A stretch of 51,256 bases of DNA from NCBI GenBank assembly GCA_007026445.1, contig VDMD01000152.1:1-51256 (forward strand). The letters are read 5' to 3'. This stretch comes from Schizophyllum amplum (Eukaryota > Basidiomycota > Agaricomycetes > Agaricales > Schizophyllaceae). A program made the translations under genes and the position numbers. This document shows positions 35,628 through 45,670 of this stretch, in pieces (the stretch's first letter is position 1; every line of letters begins with the position of its first letter). The notes beneath the pieces are model-generated. The model made no database searches, was not told where the DNA came from, and saw only the letters and a list, made by a program, of their open reading frames with translations.

Positions 35628-36634
35628 CGCAGGCAAGTTGTATGCTTCAAAGGAGCAGGGTGAGAAGGGGGAATTAGGGCTGAGGCAGGCCCTTTATATG
35701 ACTTTCAGCTGGCATCGCTCGCGCACGCGCAGGGAGCCGACCAGTCGCTGAGACACGAGGAGCAAAAATGGCGCAGAAGCGCGAGGAAAAATATAATCCG
35801 ACCCCTCGTGGAATCCGACTGAACAAGATTTGGCAGGGAAGGCGTAGGAGATCAGCCACGCGTGCTGAGTGCCACAGTATGCCGTGGTATAACTTCCTTC
35901 TTGGACGGAATCTGTGCAGTTCTCGAGCGTAGAAGGCAATTGTGACGACATTGGAGGTAGCCTCTTAGTGAGAAGTGCAAGGGCAATGTGAGAGCCACGC
36001 CAGTGCATCCGGGGATCCCTCGAGGGAGATTGGCGGCGGCAGTTGTAACAGGTCGCGAAGCGCACAACACAGTAACCAGACGCAGCCGCAGACCAGCCTC
36101 AAAGCTGTACACGAGATAAGAGAAGACCTTGACCTGGCGGTCCGTGTGTGAAGTAGGAAGACGAATGTGCAAACAACAATGGTATGATGATGGTTGAGAA
36201 CAAAGAGCCAGCGTGGGAATCGGCGAAGCCGATTTGCCCCCTCGCTCTGTCACGCGTGACCCCAACGCCTCATGTTGGACGTTACGTTGAACATCGCAGG
36301 CTCAAATATTCGCAGCTCATTTTCTTCCATCATCTCCTGATTTGGGGACCCTTCATTCCCTCCACTAAACTATAAGACTCACTACAAGGCGGAGAAGTCT
36401 CTAGCAGAGCCCACTGCTATCATAGTAGGCCAAGTACAGCATCATCCACTGGCAGGTCATAGCGCATCGTTCCACGTGTTGGTATCTGGTCTCCCTGCTT
36501 TTTGACCATCAGACATATATATACACAGTGGCTGGTCACAGCCTCTTTGTCTCTCTCCTTGCACGGTCATCACTGGTCTAAACATCATCTGCCCTTGCTC
36601 TCCCCATACCTTGTTCCTCGTTCCTATCACCGCG
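35628..36634. other. Divergent intergenic region
   Basis: Shared upstream region of paralog 2 (minus) and the Ser/Pro-rich gene (plus), 1.0 kb. ORFs at 35694-36065 and 35852-36265 minus lack motifs and ATG-based models. No other feature seen apart from the TATA element of paralog 2. Confidence 0.45.
35692..35700 (-). promoter_or_regulatory. TATA-like element of paralog 2
   Basis: CATATAAAG on the minus strand, about 65-73 bp upstream of the ATG at 35627; the identical nonamer precedes the HMG-CoA synthase gene. Confidence 0.45.
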
Positions 36635-37841
36635 ATGTCCAGCTTCAGCAGCAGCCTGCGTTCGCATCCAGATACCACATCGCGGTACACATCCATGGGA
36701 CCCCCGTCTAGCACGACACGCCCGCGGCGCGTTTTTAGCCCGTCGCTGCGTGGGCCCGAGGGTTCCCCTTCGAGCCGCTTCGCCTCGCCTGTCCCCGGCA
36801 GAGCGCGGAGCACCTCCAGCGAGGTATTACGCCCCCGGACGCCCTCTGATCGCATATCGGTGCAGTCATCTCCCTCTCTGCGCTTGCGCAGCCCGTCGCC
36901 ACTCACGAGCGCGCCACCGCGCCGGTACACGCCGTCTCCATCCCCGCGGTATACGCCATCTCCGTCTCCGAGCTCTGCCACTCGTCTCGCGCCACCGCGC
37001 GACTCGCTCGAGCTCGGCGTGCGCAGGCGGACGGAGAGGGAGAGCGCACCAAGGAGGGTCATGACACCCGTCTCCGACAAGCGCACGGTCCGGTTTGCGG
37101 ATGAGCTTGAGGACGAGGGCCCTTTGACGACATCGGCATCCGACTCGCCTCGCGGGCCAAGGACGACGGGGAGCCTGTTTTCACGCCGCGCTACCCCTTC
37201 GCCGACGCCTGTCCGATCCCACAGCGACGACTTCCGCTCCTCAAGTCGAGCTGGTTCACCGTTTCTGGACAGCTGGCTCGACGATGCGTCGTCTCCGCCG
37301 CAACGAAGCGCGTCGCTCTCGCGCTTGTCCACCGCGCGTGCGCGGGGCGAGTATGCGCCACTGACCGTCAGCAACTTGTCGAGTTGCTCTCTCGATACAG
37401 AGACACGTCATGCGCGGCGCCTATCCGCCGACACCAGCATGTCTGTCACGTCGGACGAGTCAGATGGTAGCATGGCGTCCCTTGCTGTACCAACTCTTTC
37501 TTTACCGGGGCAGTTAGACCAATGCCAAGGTGAGCGTTGCTCTGCAACCTTTGCGTAGGCCTTGCTCAACCTGCGCGCAATAGAATGTCGTATATCCCTG
37601 ATCAACGGGCAGCACCACTTCATAGTGGAGGTCAACATAGCGGTCACTGTGAGCTGTTATGTCGCTTTCGGTGTGACAGCGGACGGCTTATTCGCACGCT
37701 TAGCTCTGCAGCAACCCTCTATGCCTGTCCCGATGGTCCTGCAAGCTCTGTGGTTATTCCAGACTCCCCTGCGAGCACGTCATCAGTCCGCCTGACGACT
37801 TGGACGATACTCTGCACGGTCCTGGGCTGTCGTCGTCGTAA
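36635..37841 (+). CDS. Ser/Pro/Arg-rich protein with RVxF-like motif and Cys-rich tail
   Basis: Unknown protein of 365 residues. Exons are 36635-37529, 37584-37648 and 37704-37841, with consistent phases. Residues 1-300 are disordered, with repeats such as RRYTPSPSPRYTPSPSP and many SP sites typical of CDK/MAPK substrates. Near residue 155, KRTVRFADELEDE fits the PP1-docking consensus [K/R]x(0-1)[V/I]x[F/W]. Splicing exon 1 to exon 2 creates CQEC, and exon 3 adds LCSNPLCL and CKLCG followed by CEH, so the last 75 residues could form a zinc-binding module; this depends on both introns being real. Unspliced reading of exon 1 ends at 37558 and would lose that tail. Exon 2 read through into intron 2 is an alternative end. 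Confidence 0.62.
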
Positions 37842-38864
37842 TCTCCATGGCGTCTCTTAGAGTGAGTGCCACGTCCTGGAGTGACCACTACGCCTTATTG
37901 GCCCTGCGTCTGGACTAGACCTCCTATATCCTAATTCCACGTTCTAAAGCCTTTCGCTATCGAGCATGGCACTGTATTGTCATCTTGTACATAATCACTC
38001 CTTTCGTTGTCCTTCTGCTCTGCTTATGCATGCTCGCATACTCGATACTCGCACAACTAATCTGTAGTACGTTCCTTCGTGATTCGTGAACGCGGAATGC
38101 TATCAATATGGACTGATGAGAGCCGAGACGCCTTCAAATCAGTAGCAATACTTGCTGCTCCTCACTGGTAGGCCTCACTCCTCACGCAATCGAAAGACAT
38201 GCTGGCATACTGCACACAAGAAGGCACTTGTTCGGAGTCTCCATACGCAACTCGCACTCGACAAGATACCACAAATCAAACGTTGCGTCTACCACCACAT
38301 CCCGGATGTTGACAAGCAGCCCCTCCAGAGTCCACTTGACGAAGGACAAACCGTCCACGATACAAGAAGCGCTGTGCTCTCCACGGAAAACGTTCTATCC
38401 CGGTCGCACGAGATCAATAGCTTTGAGGGCGAAGATAGAAATGTCGATCTAGAATAATCGAGCGCCTCCAGTGACCGTGGCCGAGCAGGATACTTGTGAC
38501 CGATCGCGGTTCGCGCTGCCGGCGTTGAAGAATTGTCTTGAACGCAGACGAGAAATTGTGGCACCGAAGGAGAAAGCCATAGCATACATGCCACAAAGAT
38601 GAGCATATCCAGACACAAGCGCACAGAAAGGATCCGATAACGTGGAGCGCAAGACGAAAGCCATACAGAGCAGAACGCGAGACAACATCGATAACACAGG
38701 CAGCAAGAGGAGCTCGGAAGAGAGGAAGTCTGTTGAACTGCGTCAATGTCGGTCACATCACATTTAGCGGAAATACTACTCACCGAGAGACACAGTATAC
38801 ACTTTCGAGCAGAGGTGCCGTATGCCGACGCGGAAGGTCAGGGAAGGTCATGATCCCCAATTTC
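37842..38864. other. Convergent 3' region
   Basis: A 1.0-kb region between the stop of the Ser/Pro-rich gene and the stop of the unknown minus-strand gene. ORFs on both strands (largest 38289-38783 minus, Cys/Ser-rich) show no family motif. I see nothing supportable. Confidence 0.4.
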
Positions 38865-39899
38865 TCAACGGTGACGACGCTTCCTGGAACCGGAATGATT
38901 GTTGCTGTATGCCTGGTTAGGGTTGTTATAGTTCGTTCGCGCAGGCGGACGTGGTGGTTCCGCGAAGTCCATGACGGGTATGACGCGGTTCTGCCACACG
39001 TCGCGATTGAAGACACGCTTCTGGAATATCTCCATGCGCAGCGCCCGCTCGACGGGGTACCAGTTGCCAAAGTTCCTCATGTAGTCGCAGTTAACACAGT
39101 ATTCAGTACCCAGTTCCTGGGCGAAGTGCGCGAAGTGCCGAGTCAGTTCGGCGGTGATGTTTGTCTTGCCATCGGTAGCGTCGCCAGGGTCGGCGAGTGT
39201 GTGGCATACGCGCAGGAAGTTCTCGCGGGCCGACTGCCAAGTGGAGAGGGTGAGCGAATGGCTCCCCAGGTCGTCCGGCCAAGCGCGCTCGCGAAGCATG
39301 CGCTCGACATCGATGACGGTGACCGTGAGCAGCTTATCTTCCTTGGTGAGCAGCGTAACGTCCTTGGTCACTAGGCGCGCGACGTCGCACGCGAGTTCCA
39401 TATAGTGGTCGATGAACCAGGTCAGGGGAATGCGGCAGCCGGCAAGGAGCATGGCGCGGTAGAGCGGCGGGGTAGCAGGCTCGAGGTACTGGCTCAAGGG
39501 AGTCTGCTGGGAGGGTTCCGTCGCCCAGCCGAGTTTCAGCGCGTCTCCCATCTGCTCAGCCTGGGTCTTTTCTTCGGCAAGTCGCAGCGAGAGTTCGGTG
39601 CGAAGAAAAGAGGGGAGTTTGTTCCAGTCGAGGCTCTTGTCATGAAGGAGGGTCTTCTTCTCGGTCTCGGTGTACGCGTACAGAGGTCGAATCCGCGCGC
39701 CGAGGTGGGGATGTTTGGCGGGTTGGTTTATGCAGAGCCAGGTCGTCTCGCGGCTGTCGATGTTCGCGGTTTCGATATCGATATTCATTTTGTGTTTGAG
39801 GCTGATTGGCATGCAGGGATCGACGATCTGGGGCTTGTCTTTCGTCCATTCGTCGAATGTGGGCGGGGCAACGTCTGTCGACATTTCTTCGGACTTCAT
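38865..39899 (-). CDS. Unknown single-exon protein, 344 residues
   Basis: Not recognised. It is a rare uninterrupted gene in this window, starting at ATG 39899 (MKSEEMSTDVAPPTFDEWTK). The middle is helical and ordered-looking: FLRTELSLRLAEEKTQAEQM, PPLYRAMLLAGCRIPLTWFI, ELTRHFAHFAQELGTEYCVN. A CVNC pair occurs near residue 265. The C-terminus is Asn-rich and basic (TNYNNPNQAYSNNHSGSRKRRHR), suggesting nuclear localisation or RNA contact. Codon usage resembles its neighbours. It is divergent from DUS1, with 365 bp between start codons, so the two may share a promoter. Lack of introns could mean a retrocopy or a naturally intronless family; I see no poly-A tract or target-site duplication. Confidence 0.75.
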   Translation of the reverse strand: MKSEEMSTDVAPPTFDEWTKDKPQIVDPCMPISLKHKMNIDIETANIDSRETTWLCINQPAKHPHLGARIRPLYAYTETEKKTLLHDKSLDWNKLPSFLRTELSLRLAEEKTQAEQMGDALKLGWATEPSQQTPLSQYLEPATPPLYRAMLLAGCRIPLTWFIDHYMELACDVARLVTKDVTLLTKEDKLLTVTVIDVERMLRERAWPDDLGSHSLTLSTWQSARENFLRVCHTLADPGDATDGKTNITAELTRHFAHFAQELGTEYCVNCDYMRNFGNWYPVERALRMEIFQKRVFNRDVWQNRVIPVMDFAEPPRPPARTNYNNPNQAYSNNHSGSRKRRHR

Positions 39900-40264
39900 C
39901 AGCGGTCAGCCCGCTGTCGTGATCGGATGGTTTTGTAGCTGGAGCAGCTTGAAGAAAGACCTTGACTTCGACTCCCGCTTGGCCAAGTTCTGGCACTTGA
40001 GAAAGAAAAAGACAAGAGGGAAGAGCGGGTTTTTGTTGACTCTTGTTTGCCGATGAGGAAGCCCTCGGTGCACGGGCCGGGAGTCCGTAATGAGCTTGCC
40101 CGAGTCGATCACTCCGCCGCCTCTGCTTGTTCCGCTCCTCCCCCGAACTGTCGCCCAAAATTTCTGCCATAACTCAGCGCGTACTGCGCGTCTTCGGCTA
40201 CCCGTCGCGGCTTATCTCCCCCTTGATCTCAGTAAACCTCGCGACGTCCAGATTCTCTTGTGCG
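39900..40264. promoter_or_regulatory. Divergent promoter region, unknown gene and DUS1
   Basis: A 365-bp stretch separates the two start codons. The DUS1 frame is open for 46 codons upstream of its ATG without another ATG, so an upstream non-AUG start with a mitochondria-like leader is possible but unsupported. Confidence 0.5.
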
Positions 40265-42201
40265 ATGGCAGAATTCTCAAGTGCGGCTACGGCATCGACA
40301 AGCACATCAGGCGCAACAGCACCGCCTGTATCGTCTCCCGCTGGTACCAAGACAAAGCTCGGAGGCTATGACTTCTACCGGGAAGTGTTGGGCAGCCCAA
40401 AGTACGTTGTGGCGCCCATGGTGGATCAGAGCGAGCTGGTATGTCAGTCACTTCGTCCGCCTTGCCCACCCTCGTAGCCGTCCCTTCCCGTATCCCCCCG
40501 CCCTTACAAGCTGACGCGAACACGGAAGTAGGCATTCCGCATCCTCTGCCGCCGCTATGGCGCCGACCTCGCCTACACGCCCATGATCAACGCCCACGTG
40601 CGTAACTTATTCCGCCTCCTTCCCTATCCTCTTTCTAACATACCCCACAACCCAGGTCTTCCCCTACTACCCCATCAAGCAACAGGACAAGGCATTTGAC
40701 GTCCGCGAGGGCGAGGAGGGCAATCCCGCTCTTGATCGACCGCTGGTGGTGCAATTCTGCACGAACAACCCCGAGGAGCTGCTCGCGAGCGCGCGCATCG
40801 TCGAGGCGCACTGCGATGCCGTGGACATCAACCTTGGGTGCCCGCAGGACATTGCGAAGAAGGGGCACTATGGGTCGTATCTTCAGGATGAGTGGGACCT
40901 GGTGTATAAGCTTGGTGAGTGGTGCTGCTTTGCTGGGTGGTGGTGCCGCGTCGGGTGATAGCCCAGTCTCACTGAGCTTGAGATAATGACAATGTTTACA
41001 TGAGATACTGACAATGTTTGCAGTGAACACGCTGCACGAGAACCTGTCGGTCCCAGTCACAGCCAAGTTCAGGATATTCACGGATCCGGAGCGCACGCTT
41101 GCGTACGCGAAGATGCTGGAGCGGGCGGGGGCACAGATTCTGACCGTCCACGGCCGAACGAGGGAACAGCGGGGTGTGAATACGGTGTGTGGTCTTTATC
41201 CTAGCCTTGCCAGAATATCCTAACACCCGCCCCAGGGGCTCGCCGACTGGAAGCAAATCGCCATGATTAAGAAGGCCGTCTCCGTCCCTGTTTTCGCCAA
41301 CGGCAACATGCTGTATCAAGAGGATGTTGAGGCCTGCTTGCAAGCGACGGGTGCAGATGGGGTCATGAGCGCTGAGGGGCTGCTTTACAACCCGGCGCTC
41401 TTCGCGGGTCTCGGCCGGTCGTCTGTCGACCCTGCCCATAGCGCGCCCACCCACCTTCACCTCCCCGCGACCCAACTCGCCCTTGAGTACCTCTCCATTT
41501 GCCGCTCCATCAACACGCACACTAGCCTCGGCGCCATTCGCGGCCACCTCTTCAAGATCCTGCGCCCCTCGCTCGTACGGCACACGGACCTGCGCGAGCG
41601 GCTTGGGCGCGCGAACGTCAAGGACAAGGGCAAGGGGTGGTGGAAGGTGCGCGGGCAGGAGGGCGGTTTGGGGGCGTATGAGGAGATCGTGGGCGAGTTG
41701 GAGGAGAGGTTGAAGGTGCGTGTTTGTGGGGGGAAGGTGTGGAGTAGACTACTGACGGGTATTTTGCAGGCGGACATGGAGGTGCATCCGGATGCGTCAA
41801 TCACAAGCGCCGATCCGGAGACCGGGCTGAAGGACGTGCCCTGGTGGCTGACGCAGCCGTACGTGCGACCGCTGCCCGAGGTGCACCCGAAGTCAAGTGC
41901 GTGTTGGTCTCGTCTGCTGTAGTCTCTCGCGGCCGGCGTTCAGTGCTGTCTCGCCTGCTGGCCATTCTGTCTGTCGTGCGGCGGTCCAACACCGGACTCT
42001 ATCGTCTCGACGTTTATCACTCCCGTGACTTTGCGTGCGAGCGCTAACGCCGCTCTGCTAGGTGCCACACTCAGGGACAGACTAATCGCCATGCAATCGA
42101 GACGACTCGCCGCCTCCGAAGAGCAGTCTGCGGAGATCCAGTTCGACCTCTCTGCACTGGAGGGGCTGGCGGACGGCAAGATGGTGGACGTTTCCGCGTA
42201 G
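40265..42201 (+). CDS. DUS1: tRNA-dihydrouridine synthase, Dus1-like
   Basis: Reduces uridine to dihydrouridine in the tRNA D-loop (positions 16/17 for Dus1) using FMN and NADPH. Exons are 40265-40438, 40532-40597, 40656-40914, 41024-41184, 41236-41715, 41770-41896 and 42062-42201; phases agree and give 468 residues. Motifs: [20 protein letters not shown] at the FMN site, [41 protein letters not shown] with the catalytic Cys loop, [12 protein letters not shown], and [12 protein letters not shown] with the phosphate-binding turn. The C-terminal helical domain follows. The last intron is 165 nt, the longest in this gene. The first ATG in frame is at 40265; the N-terminus before YDFYREVLG is Ser/Thr-rich and variable. 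Confidence 0.95.
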
Positions 42202-42619
42202 AGTATACCATCATTGATCAGGGGCATACAGTAACATAGATGTGCGGTAGACGGCGCCAGCAGGACTGACAGGGAGTACAGCAGGTGTTGCTTTAGTAAT
42301 AGTTCACTCACGGTGCTGCACCACAACAGTAGTGTTGTCTTGGCGCGGGTCAGGTCCACGTATCATTCAACGGAGGCTACGAGTAGTAGGACTTCGTTGA
42401 AGTGTCCGGGACATGTACTTAGTCGGGACCAATCCGGGACATGAGCAAAGGCCGGACGATGCCGAGATCCGCACAAACACCGCCACGGTGGCGATGCACA
42501 ACAAAGCTCGATCTCAGGAACCAAACAACGCGCGTGCTCTTGCTTTCATCCTTCATCCTCATCGTGCTCGTCGACGCCTCCCAACAGACTCCCTGTCCTC
42601 ACGTCCTAGTCACCTCACA
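42202..42619. other. Intergenic, promoter of the Pro-rich gene
   Basis: A 418-bp gap between two plus-strand genes. The Pro-rich reading frame is open upstream to 42413 but the first good ATG context is at 42620. Confidence 0.5.
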
Positions 42620-43579
42620 ATGGGCCGCGCTCTCTACTCCTCTCGCTCCACCAAGGCTGCACGCCAACCTCAGGCCGAGACGCGCCAGCAGCAGGCCGCC
42701 ACAGACGACGCACAAGCGCAGGGCCCCGGCACCGATGCGTCACTTGCGGTCCCCGAACCCGCAGTGGCCGTGTACGAGAAATGGAGCCCCATGAACCCCT
42801 TCGACCCAGACTCGGACGACTTCTTCCTTGACGCAGAGTACGAGGCTTTCGTCGACGAAGAGCACGCGCAGCCGCCTTCCGCCGTCCGCGTCGAGATCCT
42901 CCCCCAGCGCAACGCCTCGCCCATTAGCAGTGGCAGCTCCTCCGCCGCGAGCGAGGATGGCGACCGTGAGGATGGCGCGCACAGCAGTCCAATGGCCATT
43001 GGCGTCGACCCCGCGACGTTGCTCGCGGGCGTGTACGCCCCGGGCGACTGGGAGCGGCGATTCCTGCTTGCCGGCGCGGGTGGCGCGCCGCCTCAGCCCT
43101 GGTTGCAGATCGACCAACACGCGCGTCCGGGCGCGCTTCGCAGACAACCGCTCCGCACCCGCTCGTCGTCACTCTCATTCCTTCCCTCGTCCGCTCCTTC
43201 CCCGCGTCCTGTCGCGCTGCCGCCCGTTTTCGTGCCATCTATTGCACCCGATGTTTACCCACGTCCGTCGGCTCCCCCGCCGCGCGACTTGACGCCGCTG
43301 TTCACGCCTCCCCCGCCCGGCGTCGTGAGACCGCCAGTCCCCACCACCTCACCGAGCGAGTCAGCACCATCCGCGTCGGCTACACCTAGGCTGTACACCT
43401 GGGGCTACGCCCGCGAAGCACCTGCCAGCCCGGCTCCGCCGCCGGTGGTGCGGCGCGCGCCTGTGGAGAGCGCCGCTCCCGCGCCCGTGTCCGCCTCGCC
43501 GCCGAGCAACCCTCTCACGAACCCCAACGCTCGCATGTCGCACAGCCGCATCTCGCCCCGCGCGCTGGCGGCGATGTAA
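42620..43579 (+). CDS. Pro/Ser/Ala-rich unknown protein
   Basis: A 319-residue single-exon ORF, not recognised. The start is ATG 42620 in a strong context (CACAATGG). The most structured segment is EKWSPMNPFDPDSDDFFLDA followed by EYEAFVDEE (about residues 53-82); the rest is low complexity with polyproline runs (APPPRDLTPLFTPPPPGVV) and Ser/Pro linkers. The strong third-position GC bias could also produce spurious open frames, but acidic and Pro patches in one frame, a clean ATG and no competing motif on the other strand favour a real gene. No signal peptide or membrane segment is visible. Confidence 0.6.
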   Translation: MGRALYSSRSTKAARQPQAETRQQQAATDDAQAQGPGTDASLAVPEPAVAVYEKWSPMNPFDPDSDDFFLDAEYEAFVDEEHAQPPSAVRVEILPQRNASPISSGSSSAASEDGDREDGAHSSPMAIGVDPATLLAGVYAPGDWERRFLLAGAGGAPPQPWLQIDQHARPGALRRQPLRTRSSSLSFLPSSAPSPRPVALPPVFVPSIAPDVYPRPSAPPPRDLTPLFTPPPPGVVRPPVPTTSPSESAPSASATPRLYTWGYAREAPASPAPPPVVRRAPVESAAPAPVSASPPSNPLTNPNARMSHSRISPRALAAM

Positions 43580-44230
43580 TCGTACGCTGCCCCACAGTAC
43601 CGATGTCCCCACGGCACCGATGTACTTCACACACCTACCCCGTGGGACGCCCAAAAGGCCAGCCACCCCTAGGCCACTGTAATGTCCTACGACTCCGGCT
43701 ACCACATCTCTTAGACCGTCTATATTGTCCGATATCTATGCAACCGACCTCCTCGCTCGTTTGGTATATCCTGCTCCTTTGGTATATGTCCTGCTCTCGC
43801 GCCTTTACATCAGCTCGCTATTTGGATGGTTCTGGGCTCAGGTGGAGGACTCCATCAAGCGTGTCTGGGGCGTTCAGTTTTACCTTGATGTTTGGTTATC
43901 GACGGGCGCTTGTTTGCCCTACTCTTGGTTATGCTGCTGTACAAACCAGGCACCTCCTCGCCGTGTACTCGTATCTAAAAGTATTTGCTCGCTCATCTAT
44001 ATCTACCTGCATGATACCAGAATACCCCGCCCTCCTACACAACCCAAAAATTCGACGTCAGTGACTTTGTCGTGGATAATCTGCAGTTGGTGCAACACTA
44101 CCTTCAAGTTACGACTCGAGATGAGTTCGGTTGAGTCAAGGTCAAGATCGGAGCTGTACGAGGGTGAAGGCAATGTTCCGCGAAGTATATTGAAGCCATT
44201 GGATTTGTATGGCACTACGAGTGACTACAC
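43580..44230. other. Convergent 3' region
   Basis: A 651-bp gap between the Pro-rich gene stop and the F-box gene stop. The plus-strand open frame across it (43725-44423) starts at a non-ATG codon and overlaps F-box coding; it was rejected. Confidence 0.5.
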
Positions 44231-45390
44231 TCAGAACAAGAACCCGCACTCAGTGGATTCGGCGCGGTCACCGCCTACAATTCGTTCCGTCTGCGCCTCG
44301 CAGGATACGAGGCTCATCAGGTCGTTTCGTACTGCCCGCGCTTCTGTTGACTCGACGTCTAGGGATGATCAATCAGTCTTGAGATCCGGCGACTTCGCTA
44401 AAGAGCGCACGTCACTCACCTGAAGACGGTTCGTGAGGCAAGCCGCCATGCGCCTCCTTCCACATCGCCATGGCCGCCTCAACAACCTCACCTCGACGAA
44501 GACGCCAGCCCCAGATGGACTCCTTGTACACATCAACGAGGCGTATTTTCTCGAGCTTGATCGCTTGTTCGACGGTCTCTTCGCCAGTTTGCGCCACATA
44601 TCGCAGGGCGAACCGAGCGACCTCTTGAGGTCCCAAGAACACAGCCTGGCCGATACGCATGCGCCGTAGCGTAGGGACGTATGGAAGGGTAAACGGCGCT
44701 TCCGGAAGAGAGGCACCTCGCGGACTGGGGAATGCCACGTTGGCGAGCGTGAGCCCTTCGAGCCGTGTGTAGGTCTCCAACGCGCGGAAGAGCTGCACGG
44801 TCGCGCCCGACACGATCTACACAATGTCAATGACGACAGATAGATGGTGTATAGACACTGAGCTTACTGCAGTTGAGAAGTGATGCGGTGGGTCCGGCCC
44901 TGTCCAGACGAAGGTGCATGGGCTACATCATCGGCTTAGATGATAGGGCATATCGGGTGATTTGCACGTACTCGACCAGAGTGAGGGCATCGAAGACGTT
45001 CTTGTGCTTGTCAAATGTATGCGAGTGTAAACGAAGTCGGATCGAGTCGAGGAGGAGACGTCCATCGGCACCACGTTGTGCGTGCCGCATAGCTGTACAT
45101 CGCAGAAAGCAGCAACGGAGGAGTTGAAAGACTTGACGGCTGGCGCCTCCAGCAAGGTCTAAAATGATACTTTGCGGCGCGCAAGAGAGCTCAATATTTC
45201 CTGGGACATGTGCAAAGCGAGCCAGCTGCGTTACAGATGTGAAGCGAAGGCGGGAGTGTATAATGTGGCGGGCAGGTGCAGAGATTGTGCTGTGAACCCG
45301 TAACAGCGCCGCAATGTTGTTGTTCCCCAGGATAGAGTATTCGATGATGTCGATGAGAAGCTCTGGTGGTAGGTCGGTCAAGGTTATCAT
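44231..45390 (-). CDS. F-box protein, divergent pair member A
   Basis: Likely substrate receptor of an SCF ubiquitin ligase, of the large mushroom-fungus F-box family; the target is unknown. Exons are 45390-44972, 44922-44868, 44816-44420 and 44358-44231, giving 332 residues with matching phases. The F-box is at the very N-terminus: ITLTDLPPELLIDIIEYSIL, then ALLRVHSTISAPARHIIHS. A leucine-rich-like segment follows (FRALETYTRLEGLTLANVAF, LPYVPTLRRMRIGQAVFLG). The last exon ends with RNDLMSLVSCEAQTERIVGG, a tail common in these proteins. Reading through the last donor would stop after four more residues; splicing recovers the conserved tail, so I prefer it. It is divergent from the second F-box gene 280 bp away. 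Confidence 0.85.
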
Positions 45391-45670
45391 GGCGGTAAAG
45401 ACGAAGAGATGTGGAGCACATGCGGCTCCGCAAAGCCAACCGTCACAACAAGCGCGTGATTAAGGCCACGTGTTTCTCGGGCCGAAGTTCCGTTACAATT
45501 ATTGTGCGTTTTAATAAATTCAAGTTTTAGTTTTGACTTGGATTCCCGCTCCTTGTCCTCTTTCAGCGGCGTCGACCAGCTCTAGGGCCAGTTCTCTGAT
45601 TCGATGTCCAGGTACACATGCTGGAATGCAGCAACGCTCTTGGCCTACTAACCATGCTGCAGACATCAAG

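Noticed and set aside
36457..37374. 305-residue minus-strand ORF
   Set aside because: Antisense of the Ser/Pro/Arg-rich gene; no motif, and the plus-strand model has start, splicing and coherent composition.
38289..38783. Cys/Ser-rich minus-strand ORF that looked like a small secreted protein
   Set aside because: No signal peptide at its start, first codon not ATG, Cys clusters arise from simple repeats on the other strand.
43725..44423. 232-residue plus-strand ORF with hydrophobic N-terminus
   Set aside because: Begins at TTG, not ATG, runs through 3' flanks and overlaps the last exons of the F-box gene; no motif.
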